Origin: Sphagnum compactum
Taxonomy: Eukaryota; Bryophyta; Sphagnopsida; Sphagnales
Reading direction: 5' to 3'
Assembly (NCBI GenBank): GCA_965153455.1
Contig: OZ234496.1
Span: 5,155,207-5,219,206 of the forward strand
DNA length: 64,000 nt
This document shows positions 37,621-51,115 of this stretch, one piece after another. How positions within the stretch are numbered: the first letter of the stretch is position 1; every line of letters begins with the position of its first letter. Under the pieces are notes generated by a model. The model did no database searches. It was given only the letters and a program-made list of their open reading frames with translations, and had not been told where the DNA came from. The translations under genes were made by a program, and so were the position numbers.

Positions 37621-40600
37621 ATCATGAATGACTTGTTACAACACGATTTCAAGACCTTTTGCAAAATATAACTACCCATTGGCAACATGAATGTTGTTTC
37701 TCAAGAAATAATGTTCCCAACCTTTCTAATCCTTGGCATGTATTAAAGCCTTGTGATGACTTGCATGTTTCCATAGAGAATCAAACTTATGAACAAAGAG
37801 TCTATATCTACCTTCATTTGAGTGCACACCTTGCATCAAACTTGAGTGATTTTGCCATTAGAACCCGACATGAACTCTACCTAAGGTAGCTTCAATACCC
37901 ATGTATTTTGGAAATGCCTATTGATCAACTCATAGGTTTTAAAGTTTTTTTTCTATATTTTTATTTTCTCTATTGCCATAACAAGGTCTAAGATTATGCA
38001 TTTGAACTACATAGCATAAGGAACATCCATAGCATTGACTACACTTGAAAAAATAAAATCACTTGAAGAAACAATATCAACGCAAGAGACTTTCTTAGGG
38101 ACTTCTACTTGTTTAATTCTTACAAAATTAGAGTGTCAACATAAAGGTTCCCCTTAAACTCAAACAATAGTCATAGAAACATGAACATATATTTCATGAT
38201 GATGTTAACATGAAGACATAATCACAAAACTGCATAATGTTTGAACATGAAGGGAAGAACCATTTCTAATTCCTTGCAACACAATCTTGGTGGTCATAAA
38301 AGCACATACACAAACAACAAATCAAGAAACCATTATTCAAGATCATTGATCTTGCTCTTCACAATTATTAATATCAATTATTGACCATTACAAGCTTGTC
38401 ATTCTTTTCAAAGTTTATGGTTACAAAATTACACAATCACCAAGATGACAAGCATGATGACACAACACAAAAATTAAAATCATAAACATTGTAAAGAAAA
38501 AATATATTTAGGTCACAATTTGCTTCATCATTTTAAAAAATAATTTGATTATGGTTCTTGGAATGAAATACCATACAAGGCAATGCCAATTATGTGATAA
38601 TGAAAATTTAAAATGACAATCTTGTAGTATGGAACAAGCACATCACCATATGAATAGAATTGATAATTTGCTAATATTGTGTAATACCAAATTCTTGTGT
38701 TTCAAAGGGAAAATGTCTTATTGCATGTATAAATATTTTATAGTAGAATTTTTCGTATTAAAAACATATTTTATAAATTGATATGTATATAGAATATTTA
38801 AAAATCAATATCTTATTGGCCATTTACATATATTCATGAACCCTTCAAATGTTAAAACTGTAAAATTGCTACATCTTTTGTCCACATTGCAAAATATATA
38901 TTTTTGTGTGAATGGGGGCAATCACCTCCTAATATATGTAATATGATGTATTATGGTGCCCTATTTATTTTTTATGTTTGAAATTAGTTGTTTTAAAGTT
39001 GTAGTTTACGTAGGGGTCCTAATTTTATGGATTAATACCCAGAAAAAAAATTCACAAAATTCCTTGAAACATAAAAAATAAAATTATATATTTTATCTTA
39101 ATTTGGTTTAAATGTCGTATAGGGGTATAGTCACAATAACACGTACCATAGCAAATGAAACGTTTGCTTGGTTTTTTCATGTTTTAAAATTGTAATTTAA
39201 TTTGATGTTGAAATTGTAAAACTTGTTTATATAATTGTATTTTTAATATATCATGGGAACATGTGAATTAATTTGGAATTAATCCAATGAATACAAAATT
39301 AACAAAAACACTCATTAAACATTGTAACAATTACTTTTAAACAGTAAAAGGACTTGTAAATGGATTTGATTTTTTTTGAAAATGACATTTTTGGCCATAA
39401 TAAAACAATATTTAAAAAATTCAAGAATATTATAGAAATATTTCCCAAAAATAGGTAGGTGTGGTTTGTGTTATCTCGTTTTCACCCATAGTTTGAATGT
39501 TTGAAATTTTTGATAGGTAGGAAATATGAAATTCACACAATTAGGTGGAAAGGTTGGTGGAAATGTTTTAAATCATCATGGCATTTCAAAAAACTCAAAA
39601 GAATGCAACAACATATAATGTTTATTCCACTCAAGAAAATTGTAACCCATTTGGGCTCCTTGCAATGTAATCTCAATGGTCACATAATCACAAACATGAC
39701 CAAATGAGCATGAAAACACAATCACAAGATTGATCTTGCTCCTCATGATGTTCGATCTTGATTGTCAACCTTTGCAAGTTTACCACTATCTTTGAACTCC
39801 ATGGTCACAAAATCACATGATTGCGAAGATTACAAAAACATGACAACACCAACGCAATCACATGACACAAGGAGAAAAAAACATGGGCTCTTCATAATGC
39901 AGTTTTGGTGGTTTCAAACTCATGAATAATACCAAATGAACACAACAACATTGTCATGATGATCAATTTTGATTGATGACCCTTGTAAGCTTGCCACTAT
40001 ATTATGTTCATAGAAACATAAGGATCCCATGATCACAAATTCACAAAAATAAGAAAAGACAACACAAAGATCACAACAATAATTGCCCCAATCCTTGATT
40101 CTTGGACCTACTCATTACAATAACCAAGGAAACATGATCACACAAAATTTGGAAATGAAAATACATGAAAAAGCCTTGAGCCACTAAATTATAATTCTTT
40201 TTTGGGACATAGTAGACCTTGTTAAAATCCAATCCAATAGTGGGATTTAAATACAAGCAATATTTAGTAAACAAACAATACGATACTGTCAAGGGCATTG
40301 CTATGCTTTGTAGATCTATGTATTGTACTATTATAGTGGCTAGGATTTACATAAGCAACCATTAAAAGTCAAGAAATCTCAACAAGCAAACAAAAGAAAT
40401 GAAACGAATAGGTTTATCTAGAATGAGCTACAATATTCCAATAATAATAAAACAAATAAAAGATAGATTTTAAAGCTACAATAGTGGGTTAAAAAAATTC
40501 TAACACAGACAAAGTATACACTCTTTAAAAACATGTACAAATGAATTTCATTATTCTTATGTATTCAAACTAAACACAATGTATAAATTGAAATTCAAAG

Positions 40601-40790
40601 TTAATAAGAAAACTTTATGAATGTTATTGCAAATGAACAAAAATATAAAAGATTCAAACTCAAATCCTTATATAAGCTAGGTGGTTCTTACTAATAACTA
40701 AAATAATTACCTAGCCAAATAAGAACTAATATATACTAACTAATGACTAATTAGTTAATATTTATCTAATTTCTAATTTAACACATACAA
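37621..40790. repeat. AT-rich DNA with three diverged ~200 bp repeats
   Basis: Blocks at about 38260-38470, 39650-39870 and 39890-40080 share an ordered set of motifs: CTCCTTGCAATGTAATCT-like, GATTGATCTTGCTCTTCA-like, GACCCTTGCAAGCTTGCC-like, and CATGGTCACAAAATCACA. They are diverged, partly tandem copies. Otherwise no gene was seen. Confidence 0.5.
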
Positions 40791-41330
40791 TAGTCAAATT
40801 TGTACTTGATACATGCATTATTACAAAACTATGTCCTTTCCACTATTTGAATTTGACTAACATGATAATGCAGCTAAATTTGAAAAGGCCACATGACTAA
40901 CCATGTTTATCCTAACTAACCACAAATGTAGCAATGTTTGTTATGACTAAATTTTATTTTCACTTTAGTCACAACAAACATTCTAACCGAACACATGGAT
41001 CATTTGGAGCATACATGTATTCATAGTACTAATGGTGTGATTGAAATTAGTCACATGATGTCACGTGATCATATTTCTAGCAACTTTACTAAACTTAATC
41101 ACTATGACTACACATGTAAATATATTTCATTATTGTGACTAAAATCAATCAATGGATCTACACCTATAGTTGAATTAGTGTAAAAATGATTGAAAATAGT
41201 CAAATGAAATCCACGTGTACTACAAAATTAAAGAATGTGACATATATGTCACCTGAAACAACATGGCCAATATTGTGTTGCCACGCATTTGGGAATGTGA
41301 CTAAAAACAATCACTTTATTTTTATTATGG
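40790..41330. mobile_element. Second CACTA-family terminal region
   Basis: Many ATGACTAA/TTAGTCAT motifs cluster here. The segment AGCAATGTTTGTTATGACTA near 40932 is the reverse complement of a segment close to the right end of the CACTA-like element (9196-9220). No clean CACTA terminus could be fixed, so the limits are approximate. Confidence 0.45.
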
Positions 41331-43050
41331 CAAGCATATATATTTAATTATATCATTAAAATTTTCCAATGGTTTTTTGTTTCAAATTTTTATAATGCTT
41401 TAATATAACATATTATAGAACACTATAATTTCCCAAATGAGTAAAAAAAATTGCATCTCAATAAAACATTACTCCTACATCAACCAATATTACTATAATT
41501 AGGTCAATCTAGAATGCTAAAAAATATTCGTAACGATTAATACTATATTTTGACACATAGTTGTGTTAAAAGGTGTACAAAGAAACTAAAATTGATGGGA
41601 TGATCATGACAAAAGTGGTTAATGTCTATGTCTTTAAACATACCATCTAAATTTCAACCCTGCAAGCGTAATAACAAGAAGGCTACTAGGTTAACATAAC
41701 TAGATTAAATCACATTTTGCACATTATGATAAAGAGATTTAAATTCTAAAATTGAATATAGTATTATCAAATTGGCCAAATTTCAAACTAAAGTAACCAT
41801 GTGATGGCCTAGTACATAAATCCCATGTTCATCTTTACTTAGTTGCATGTACAAATCAACATTGCACAATTCCTATCATGCATAAAAGCTACTTGATGCA
41901 TCACATTATGGACTATTAGATTCATCATAATCCTCCCCTCCATTGTTGTCATCAATACCCATAGTTGCAAAAATAGTCATAAATTAAACATACCATAAGT
42001 TACCTAAATGAATTTTGACATTAATTACCCAAAATACTGAAATATAAACATTGTAAGATTTGGGATTTGAGCCTAAGTCTATAATTCTTAGTGTGTAGAA
42101 ATTCACTACAACATCTAGGGTTCAAAGTTGATGGCAACATGACATTTCCAAACTCAACAACAATGTAGCAAACCTTCAAATTTCGAGGCTCAAAACCTTC
42201 AGTGCTCATGCTCCACATTGCATGAAGCAACTCTAGTTGCCTTTGTCCAAATTCCCCTTCAAGTTCAATTTAGAAGAAATCACAAAGCTTGCTTGACAAC
42301 ATTCAAAGAAAAACTCTTGTTGTTCATTGATAATGTTGCTTCAGTTGCTAAATGAAAAAAAATTCCTATTGAGCAACATAAATGATGAGCCTTAGGCGCA
42401 CCACGACAATGGTGGCAAACACTACAACAAGCAAATAAGTGGAGGCAAACTCTCTTGGGAAAAACAAAGTGTTAGTGCTAATGGAGGAAGTGGGACGGTT
42501 CGTTGTTGCAAAATCTAAAATTTGGAGTGTAAGATTTGGTCCCTCCATGCCTAGCCATCTATGGTTGAGGTGGTGCTAGGAAATCTATGATAAAGCACTA
42601 TTGGTGATTGCCTATCAATGGCTAGGATGAATTTGCAAATGACCCCACTTGTTTAATTTTCCCATGTTCACACTTTGCAACCCCAACTTTTTGCACCTTT
42701 TGGCAAAATTTTGCACCCCAAAAAAAACCTAACCACACCATTAACAACAAAACTAGTTATGAAAAAATTCACATTAAATTTTTACACAGTAAATCACAAT
42801 TAGCTAAGAATAAAATTGGATTACTATGAACTACACAAGTATTGTGTGGTGTCCGAAAGGGCACCAAAACCCCGACGGTTATGAGGGTTTATCCTTTGAT
42901 ATATAACCCCCATCCTAAAAGTAAGCAATGAAAGATCCACCCAAAAACCTGGTTTCCATGGTTCCTTGATTTTCAAGGTTCAACAAACTGGAATTGAGGA
43001 TTATTAACTAAGTCAAAGAGGTACACACACACAGGCTTCCTATTTCCTCA
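41331..43050. other. AT-rich intergenic DNA
   Basis: No supportable gene. The short minus-strand frames at 42021-42230 and 42366-42548 have no motif. Confidence 0.35.
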
Positions 43051-43445
43051 GAGCATCCATCCTCAGCTGTGCTGGGTTTGTGACCCTGCAAAAAACATTT
43101 CTCACATCCAAGTTTCGTTATTTATTACTTTTTTGGTGATGGAATCCATCAATAAAACTGAAAGTAGGACTGCAAATAAATAGATGGGAGACTAACTAAT
43201 AGCGAGCGAGCGAGCGAGCAAACCACCTTGACCAATCATTATGATTTGCCAATCAGAAACAAACAGGGAGCAAGAAGAAGTCAGATCACATTCCTTACAC
43301 TCTTGTCTGGCAAGTGGGCAGCTTTAGCTATGCCTTTTACCAGCCTGTCAAAACCAATTTCCTGAGCCAAACCGGCACATTTTGACTTTTCTTCATCCAA
43401 TGTTAGTGTTGTATGGTCACGTACTGACCAGTGTTGTGGGATGCT
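43051..43445. mobile_element. MITE, family A copy 2 (395 bp)
   Basis: This copy lies in the opposite orientation to copy 1 at 26982-27348. Shared segments in order include CAGCTGTGCT near the left end, GTGACCCTGCAAAAA, CTCACATCCAAGTTT, AATAAAACTGAAA, CAAACCACCTTGACCAATCA, TTTTACCAGCC and TTTTGACTTTTCTTCATC. The left terminus has gained several bases and the right terminus (GTGTTGTGGGATGCT) is degraded. A (GAGC)n run at 43203-43219 expanded inside the copy. Confidence 0.85.
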
Positions 43446-46400
43446 GAAAGTATCATGGGATTTATAGATTGGGCAAAAAGGGTGAAAATTGATCACAAAA
43501 ACTATGGTGACCAATTTTCAGTAACAGCAATTGTAGTGACTGCCTGTCAATTATACATGCAGAGCAAGGGAGTTGCATAAAAGGGCAAGGGTTTTTAAAA
43601 TAAAATTTGAGATATTGAAAAATTTGGCTAAATTTCCCATAAAATTAGAAAAAACATATATTGAATTCATACTAGAAATAATATCCAAAAATAAATTTCC
43701 CAATTAATTGGTTAACTGAAGTCTTTTTGGTTCATTGTGTTCCCAATGGCCGGCCATTCCCCCGCTCACTCACGGAAACATGCATTAGGAACACAATGAA
43801 GTAAGTAGAAAGGCTCCTCATTAGAGACAGAATCTGCAGGGAACGACCATTGGGAACACTCTCAACCAAAAAGACTCTCGGGGGACAAGATCGGATGAGA
43901 GCCTTCATCCACCGCAGATGAGATGTAAGTTCCGAACATGGTTGACATATTGCCGCAACCCATAGAGGTGATACCCGTATATGGAGTGAGAGTAGTTGGG
44001 AATCATGATCATGATGGATTACACCCACCGGGCCTAACTCAAGACAATACAATAAGTGTATAATAAGTCCCACTTTTACACTAAGGTTTGATGGAGCTCA
44101 AAAAATCTCTTAGCCCAACTTGTTGTTTCAGAAATGGCATAGACTTCTTGAGCCACAAGTCTTACTTAGCACACAATGTATTGACATGTCGCATTTTGAT
44201 GGCTTCAAGGTCATTCATTCATTATTAAGGGCGGTTTGAAATTCCCAAATGGGATGTTTAAAAAAGTCCGTCCATCCACCTTGTCGTCCTTGACGTGGTT
44301 AATGTAAAGCAAATGAGCCCAAATCTTTTGACCCAAGAAGGTAAGGTCGGTTACACACGGGCACAACTCGTTGGCTCAAGAAGGCCACTTGTGACCGTAT
44401 AAGATTCAATTCCAATGGGGCTAATAAATCACTCACAAACAACAAAGTTGACAAATGGGTGGTGGTGCATGGCCCCCGAGGAGGTGTAGTAGGTTTGTTT
44501 CTTAGGCTACTTACTCTCTCTCCCCCCACCAAAACACCAACCAAGTAGTACATTAGTTATGATGGATCATGGATGACAATTGTCAAAGGGGTAGTTCATT
44601 AGTTATGGATCATGGATGACAATTGTCAAAAGGGTAGTTCATTTAGATCCCCAAGGCTTTTTTAGGGTTTGGAGAAAATTTCCATAACCCGGGAACACAA
44701 ATTGTCAACAAAGTGCTTGAGTGCTTGCTAGACACAAAGGGAATGAGAAAAGCTAAAGAGTTCCCAAGTTCCTGACATGTTCCCCAAAGAGTTCTTAATT
44801 CAATACCCATATCTCTGTATTGTAATAATACCTTTGTCATTTTGCCACCTTCTTGATGATTTTTTTTTAAAATTTTAATTTTTTTTCCATTTTCTCACTT
44901 TGACAATAAAAATTTTAAAAAATTCCTGAATTTCTTCTGGTTTAGCCAGGGGAAAATTGCCAAATAATTTTGCACGAGTTAGGCACACCACACCACACCA
45001 CACCACCAAGCAAGCTTTAGGGCATGTAGTCAATAATAATATCGAACAACTTTTTTAGAACTTTTGACATTGCACGCAAAAGATTTTTGAGAAAAATCAA
45101 TATTTATTGAAAATAATTTTAATTATTGGTGAAGGTTACCATGGCATCATTGATACAACACTAGAAATTTCACACTTGGAAAATCAAAGTGTCAACAAGT
45201 AGTTGGACGTATTGAATGAGAAAAATAGCAATACCTAGAACGAAACGAGAGTCGACAAGTGCCTTGGAACCCCTTTGATCCTTTGCACTTAAAACACTTC
45301 AAGATATTTCTTAGTATACTTGGAGGACACCTTATTATATTCATGAATATCTTTTGTAAAATGGAGGTGAGGATCTAACACTTAGTTGTAAGTGTAAGGT
45401 CACTTAACTCTTAAATTGTAAGTGTAAGTTCCCTCCGACCTCATGATCTACATTATGTTATTATGCTTAGGCTTATGATAAGGTTCACCTTGTGCTTACG
45501 GTCCATAAGGCTATTGGGTGAGGGAAATTCTCAAAATGCATTGTTGAACTTGACTATCACCTCATCCTAGGCCCCTTATTTTGTGAATGCCCCCCCCCAC
45601 TTTGGGACTTTACGCTATGCTTAAATCATGGTTCAACGCATGATCATACTCGGAAACTCTTTTTCAAGCAATTCTTTTCATTCACTTAAATTCAATTTTA
45701 TCCATTCAGGAGTTATTTGGATATCGACAAATGGGTGCACACTGCATATGATATTTAAGAGCATTTAAAAACTTGCTCAAATTTCTTAGTGTAACCCTAA
45801 CCCTAAACCCCTTGTCCCTAAACCCAAAACCTAGTGTATTTGTTCCTCTATTTTTGCGGGGCATTATGATCGGAATGCCCACTCCAAAGCAGGGTTTTTA
45901 CTTATGGTAAAACCCTAAGGTGCATGGTTTACGGGAACCGACCCACACTCAAGTCTGCCTCATGTGGGTCCTATTCCGGTAAAATCCATGGCCTTGAGCT
46001 TTACCTATCACTTAATGAAACATAGACCAAAAGAGCTCTCATATTTCCTTTCAAGGATTGGGATTGAAGGGGTTTGGAGGGTTTAAGGTTTGGAGGCAAA
46101 TCTTTTGGATCCTTTGTTATTTTACTTGAGATCATCTCACCAAGTTCTAATAACAATTCAAATTCATTTCATGATTCCCCAATCAAGTTGTATTTGTTGT
46201 CCCAAAGTCCATGTATGATTGTGGGTCTCATACCAATTATGTTTACTATTTACACCACCAAGTTTAGGAAGACATGGATATATATACAAAGGAAATAAAG
46301 AAAGATATCAATATGCTTGACCAAAGGGATAACTTGTTTCCATTTGTTGCACCTATGTCTTCATCTATAGACTTGATGAATGTAAAACATCCCTATATTT

Positions 46401-48530
46401 TAGTACCCTCTTCAAACTCACTAATCTAATGAGTGGGTTGCTTTTATACATGGATTTTTTGTTGTTATGTCCCATGTCCCAATGGCCAAATGATATATGA
46501 AACAAAATGAAACATATCCCAAATTAGATAAATCAAAAATTTGGTCACGTCCACAAACACAATAGAAAAGAAACAAGAAATTCAAAATCTCAAAAATTTT
46601 ATCATCCGTGGATGACATGAATCAATACCTACCAATAACATATCATACCTTCAAGGTTAGTTTGGCACCATATCACTAGATAATGTGTTAAAGATTATGC
46701 TAGGCTACTACTATGTTTGGAGGGAGTCATGTTTTTTTTTCCCCTAAGGTTTGCCTTTCAACTACTCCAAGCATGAACAACAAAAGAGTTGTGACACACA
46801 AGAGCATGAGCCCCGGACGCACAAAAGCTAGGATGCACAAGAGTAAGGAGATGTATGAGTTACAAGATATATAGTACATATCGTTGCAACTCTTGGGGAC
46901 TTTGATTATTATTGTATTTGAGGTGAAAATCTTTGGGAGGTCATTGTTTTCAAGACATGGTTGACAATAGCCAAGGACATAAAAAAGGATGGAGGGATTC
47001 ACCAATCATCATTGCATATTTTTATTATCAAAAATTAAAAATGAATTTTCAAGTATGAAGGTGAATGTGCATAACTAACCATGGGTTTTTTGTATAAGAT
47101 ATTTCAAGTTTTACCTTGCATTTAATTATTTTTTAAATCCATACAGCTTTTATTTATAACTATTATTTTTATCTCAATCTAATGTTCCAAGGTGTGTGAA
47201 GGATGTTTGATAACTCAATATTATTACAGTGTTCTAAATGTCCACCTTTTTTCAAAACGTTTGAATAAGTTATGTTCAACAATCAATTGTTAAATTAGTT
47301 CTAGGCCATTTAACTCTAGAGGAAAAAGAATGTGTTAATGTAAATAGCTCATTACAAAAAAAACACGAAAAGTTTCAAGTAGTTGTGTACATTGCTATAT
47401 ATTTGGAGAAAATGAATCATATTTTGCAATCATGTCTCTATATATTTTTACACATCCCAAAACCAAAAAAGTTCAAACAAGTGTGTCCCACAAAGTTGGA
47501 TGTTTTTGGGCACACATCCAAAAAAACAAAATAGGGGTGTGTGTGTGTGTGTGTGTAAAACAACAACACACACCATCAACATATGTTCATGGATAACCCA
47601 TTAATTCATTGGGTTTATATATGAACATATAAAAGGTCATAAAAGATGGATATGATAACAAATGATTTTATTGGAAAGAAAAACATTCAATTTTTCAAAA
47701 GGGACTTGCTTTTTTTTTTTAAAACCCTAAACCCTATTTAGGTGCACATAATGACAATTTTTTTAAAGTAACTTGTAATGACCTTGTATTGGGATACACA
47801 TTGATGAAGCTACACACTAGTTGCACACGTTCAACATTTTTAATATAAATAAATGATTGGGGTTGCCATGCATGACACCTAGTGTGTAAGCGTGGAGTGT
47901 GAACCACACTCTCCCTAACAATGAATGCCAAATTGTGAAACAAATATTTACACACTTGGCCAAATGCCCACAACATCCCTAAAATTTGGGTGGCCATTTC
48001 TTTACATCATCTTCATGGCATTTAGATTTGTGTGTGTGTGTGTTGAAATTTGCTTTTGTTGGTGGCATTCTTAAATGATGAAGACACCATTTAAAAATGC
48101 TAAATATGACAAAATGAAAGCAACCCATTACTTACTTACATACATACATAATTGGGTGTCATGGGAATGTCTATTTAAACCTAAGAATATTTCCATTCTA
48201 ACATTAGATTGTATGCATTAACTGAATTTCCCAACTAGTTTTAAAATGAGGTATGTAATACACCTTGGCCAATTTGCCCAAGTTCACACTTTATTATATT
48301 TTTAACATGGAACTTGCATCAACTTCAAGTGACCCAACCTCATGTTTCTGGTTCTTTGTTCTTATTGCACAAAGAACAAAGAATAGGAAGCTCATATTTA
48401 GCCAATTGGCATTTGTCATAGCCATTGTTTTACAACATTTTTTTTATTTTAAAAAATTCTTTGAATTACTTATAAACTTCAAAAGATTTTATAATTGAGA
48501 TTGGCAATTTTGAAACCTTTCTTCTTAAAT
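43446..48530. other. Intergenic DNA with short duplications
   Basis: No supportable gene. A 45 bp tandem duplication containing GGATCATGGATGACAATTGT lies at about 44546-44640. An (ACACC)n run lies near 44986-45006 and a (TG)n run near 47537-47556. The 43732-44073 frame (minus) overlaps less AT-rich sequence but shows no motif. Short CCCTAAACC-like runs at 45790-45830 and 47723-47735 are too short to call telomeric. Confidence 0.35.
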
Positions 48531-48601
48531 GAGAGACTAAGCAAAGGAATTTTATTTTTTGAAAATTGGGTAAGGGCCCACTTCAAGGTCTTTCTTTCTA
48601 G

Positions 48602-48638
<37 letters not shown>

Positions 48639-48790
48639 CCCCTGGCCCACTTAATAAAACCACTCAATAAAAGCAAATTTTGAATTCCCAAATGGGGTAA
48701 GGCCCACTTCAAGGTCTTCCTTTCTAGACCCCCCCCCCCCCCCCCCCTTGGCCCACTTAATAAAACCATTCAACAAAAGCAAAATTTGAA
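48531..48790 (+). repeat. Duplicated ~130 bp segment carrying poly-C tracts
   Basis: Two copies of GGCCCACTTCAAGGTCTT, TCTAGA, poly-C, then GGCCCACTTAATAAAACCA and a GAATTCCCAAA end lie at about 48565-48690 and 48695-48795. The C runs are 34 bases (48603-48636) and 19 bases (48729-48747). Confidence 0.85.
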
Positions 48791-49147
48791 TTCCCAAAAT
48801 CAAGGACACAAAAAACCCACAATTGGGGAAGATGGTGTGAATCCAACTTTGAACTCCAAGGTGAGCAATTAATGAATGAACTAAGTCAACCTTGTCATAA
48901 CTTCTCATCCAAAACTCAAGATTAGCATTTAGCATAAAAATAGTGAGTCAGTTTGCATGTTATCTGTTGGTTGGTTTCATGCTCTTTAAGGCTTGTGTCA
49001 GGAACATCTACAATAATAATAGTTGGGAGACTCCTAGTGCCAAAAATAAGCTAAAGGGGTCATGTTTTTCATCCACTTGTCATCTACTAATTCCATGACT
49101 CCTCCACCACAAGCCAAAGCTAGAGATTCTCCAATCCATGAATCCAT

Positions 49148-49174
49148 GGGGGGGGGGGGGGGGGGGGGGGGGGG
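49148..49174 (+). repeat. Poly-G tract, 27 bases
   Basis: An uninterrupted run of 27 G on the plus strand, the opposite strand sense to the nearby poly-C tracts. Confidence 0.95.
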
Positions 49175-49424
49175 TGTGTGAAAAGCTTCTTCACTCAATC
49201 ATCTCCATTTCACCTCAAATTCAATGGGTTCATAAATAAACAAAACAATCCTCAACAATTGTTTATTTTAGAAATAAAATTTCAATAATATAATCTTATA
49301 ATAAGTTGCATTTTCAATAGAAAATAATACTAGCTTATAATAAGTTGTATAATCTTATAATAAGTTGCATTTTCAATTCAACTTATTATGAATCAACAAT
49401 GGAGACCATGAGGACAGGCCCAAA

Positions 49425-50104
49425 GTGAACTAGCACCCACTAGTTTTCTATTGGGTTCCAGTTCCCTAGCTAACCATGGTTGGTTAGCTCAAGTTCCTAT
49501 TGTGTTCCCATCAAGTTTTTGCATCAAGTTTTTTTTTAAATATCAAGTTCCCAACAAGTTCCCATTGTGTTCCACAACATGTTCCCAATTGCTCCTCACT
49601 TTATCACATATTCTTTGTTGTAACTCTACTCTTTAAAAACCTATATATCCAACTCAAATGAAGAGGTTACAACATATCTATGTTGAGACCGTCTAAAGCT
49701 TGATGTATTTATTTTTAATTTAAAATGAAAAAATTGGCAATTCTCATAACTAATCAATATAAGTCACAATATATACATATATATATCTATAATCATGTTT
49801 AAGGTACCTTGGCAAAGTCTTTTTTTTATCACTTTACATTACACTTCACACAACCAAGGCTCACAAATATAAATGATTTCTAAATTTTCATCGGAATGAA
49901 TGGCCTTTGGATGTGTTTTGAAGGCTCTCAGTATGTTTTTTTCCATGGTCACCATCCCTCACCATAGTAGTAGTGTAAAGAGGGGTTTCAAATACTAACT
50001 AACTAACTCCAGTTAAGGTTGGAACCACATACTAACTGAGTCATCCATCCATCATAAGGGGGGAATGAATCCAATGGATGGTGTGCTGGTGGGTGCTAGT
50101 TCAC
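49425..50104. mobile_element. MITE, family B copy 2 (680 bp)
   Basis: A perfect 16 bp terminal inverted repeat, GTGAACTAGCACCCAC at 49425-49440 and its exact reverse complement at 50089-50104. It shares TTGGGTTCCAGTTCCC, then GCTAACCATGG, and a right-end GGATGGTGTGCTGGTGGGTG with family B copy 1 at 30770-31144. It is longer than copy 1 because of extra interior sequence. No coding content. Confidence 0.85.
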
Positions 50105-50864
50105 TCGGGGTGGGTCGTGTCAACATTGGTTACACATTCTAGAACACCCCGGATACACGTTGTTATATCTAGTCCTTTGTTTGTTGACACATTATGGGGG
50201 TGGTGTTAGGGTTTGTTAGGGTTACGGAACACCCCCACTCAAGGCTATATCTATCTATCTATCTATTTGGGCTAAGTATGTATGTTGTACACATGGCATG
50301 TAGTTGGAAATGGAAGAGGGTATTCTCTTGTTGTCAATGAATGAATGAATGAAATGAATGAATTGGGTGAGTCATGTTGTTGAGGTGAAGTAGGTAAAAT
50401 GAGTGAAGTATCTTTGAGAGTAGTAGTAGTAGTAGTATAATAGTAGTTCACCCATTTCCCTCATTAAATGAAAGGATATGGGTAGGCTAGGACACTCTCT
50501 CTCTCTCTCTCACCAACCCTTCTTTTCCTATGAGAGCATTGAGCAAGCTCCTCCCCATGACCTAAATTGGGCCACCCATCATCTCATTTACCACTCAGGT
50601 TGTGGCTATGATTTTATTATGTAATCTTTTATTTTATTTTATTATATATATATATTATTTTATTTTAAAAAAATTCTGGGTTTTTTTTATCTGCCCTTTT
50701 GCTCCTTTCCTCCCCCCCCCCCCCCCCAAGAAGATTGATTATGCTGACCCATGTCCAAAGTTGAAGAATGGTTTTCAATCAGTGTTGGGAGGTTCTCTTT
50801 TTTGGGGAACCCGGAACTGGGCATGTAAGGGTAGGGTATATGTGGGCTTTGGAACTGGCGGTTC
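50105..50864. other. Simple-repeat-rich intergenic DNA
   Basis: Runs of (CTAT)n at 50247-50266, (GAAT)n at 50336-50362, (TAG)n at 50421-50438 and (CT)n at 50493-50510, and a 16-base poly-C near 50713, lie within 500 bases. No gene was seen. Confidence 0.7.
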
Positions 50865-51115
50865 TCAAAAATCAAAGAACCAACAATTCCCACCCCTTGA
50901 TCGACAATTCCTCCAAAGTCAAAGAACCGATTCTCACCCCTTGATCAACAATTACTAAACATCAAAGAATGGATTTTCACCCTTGATCAACAATTACCAA
51001 AAATCAAAGAATCGATTCTCACCCTATATCAACAATTTTCAAAAAAAATCAAAGACCCAATTCTCACCCTTGATCAACAATTTTTTCAAAAAATCAAAGA
51101 ACCGGTTCCAACCCT
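50865..51115 (+). repeat. Tandem array, six copies of a 42-47 bp unit
   Basis: ATCAAAGAACCGATTCTCAC then CCTTGATCAACAATT recurs with unit starts at about 50871, 50918, 50961, 51003, 51048 and 51092. The units have diverged by a few bases each. Confidence 0.85.

Noticed and set aside
43732-44553. Retrotransposon polyprotein
   Set aside because: The less AT-rich composition suggested it, but no protease, reverse transcriptase, integrase or RNase H motif could be read in any frame.
45790-45830. Interstitial telomere repeat
   Set aside because: Only two CCCTAA(A)-like units in a row, within chance for AT-rich DNA; the same holds at 47723-47735.
48495-48935. Open frames with long proline or glycine runs on both strands
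   Set aside because: They are produced by poly-C/poly-G tracts and have no coding signal elsewhere.
50865-51115. CRISPR array
   Set aside because: The units are contiguous and diverged without unique spacers, and this is plant nuclear DNA.
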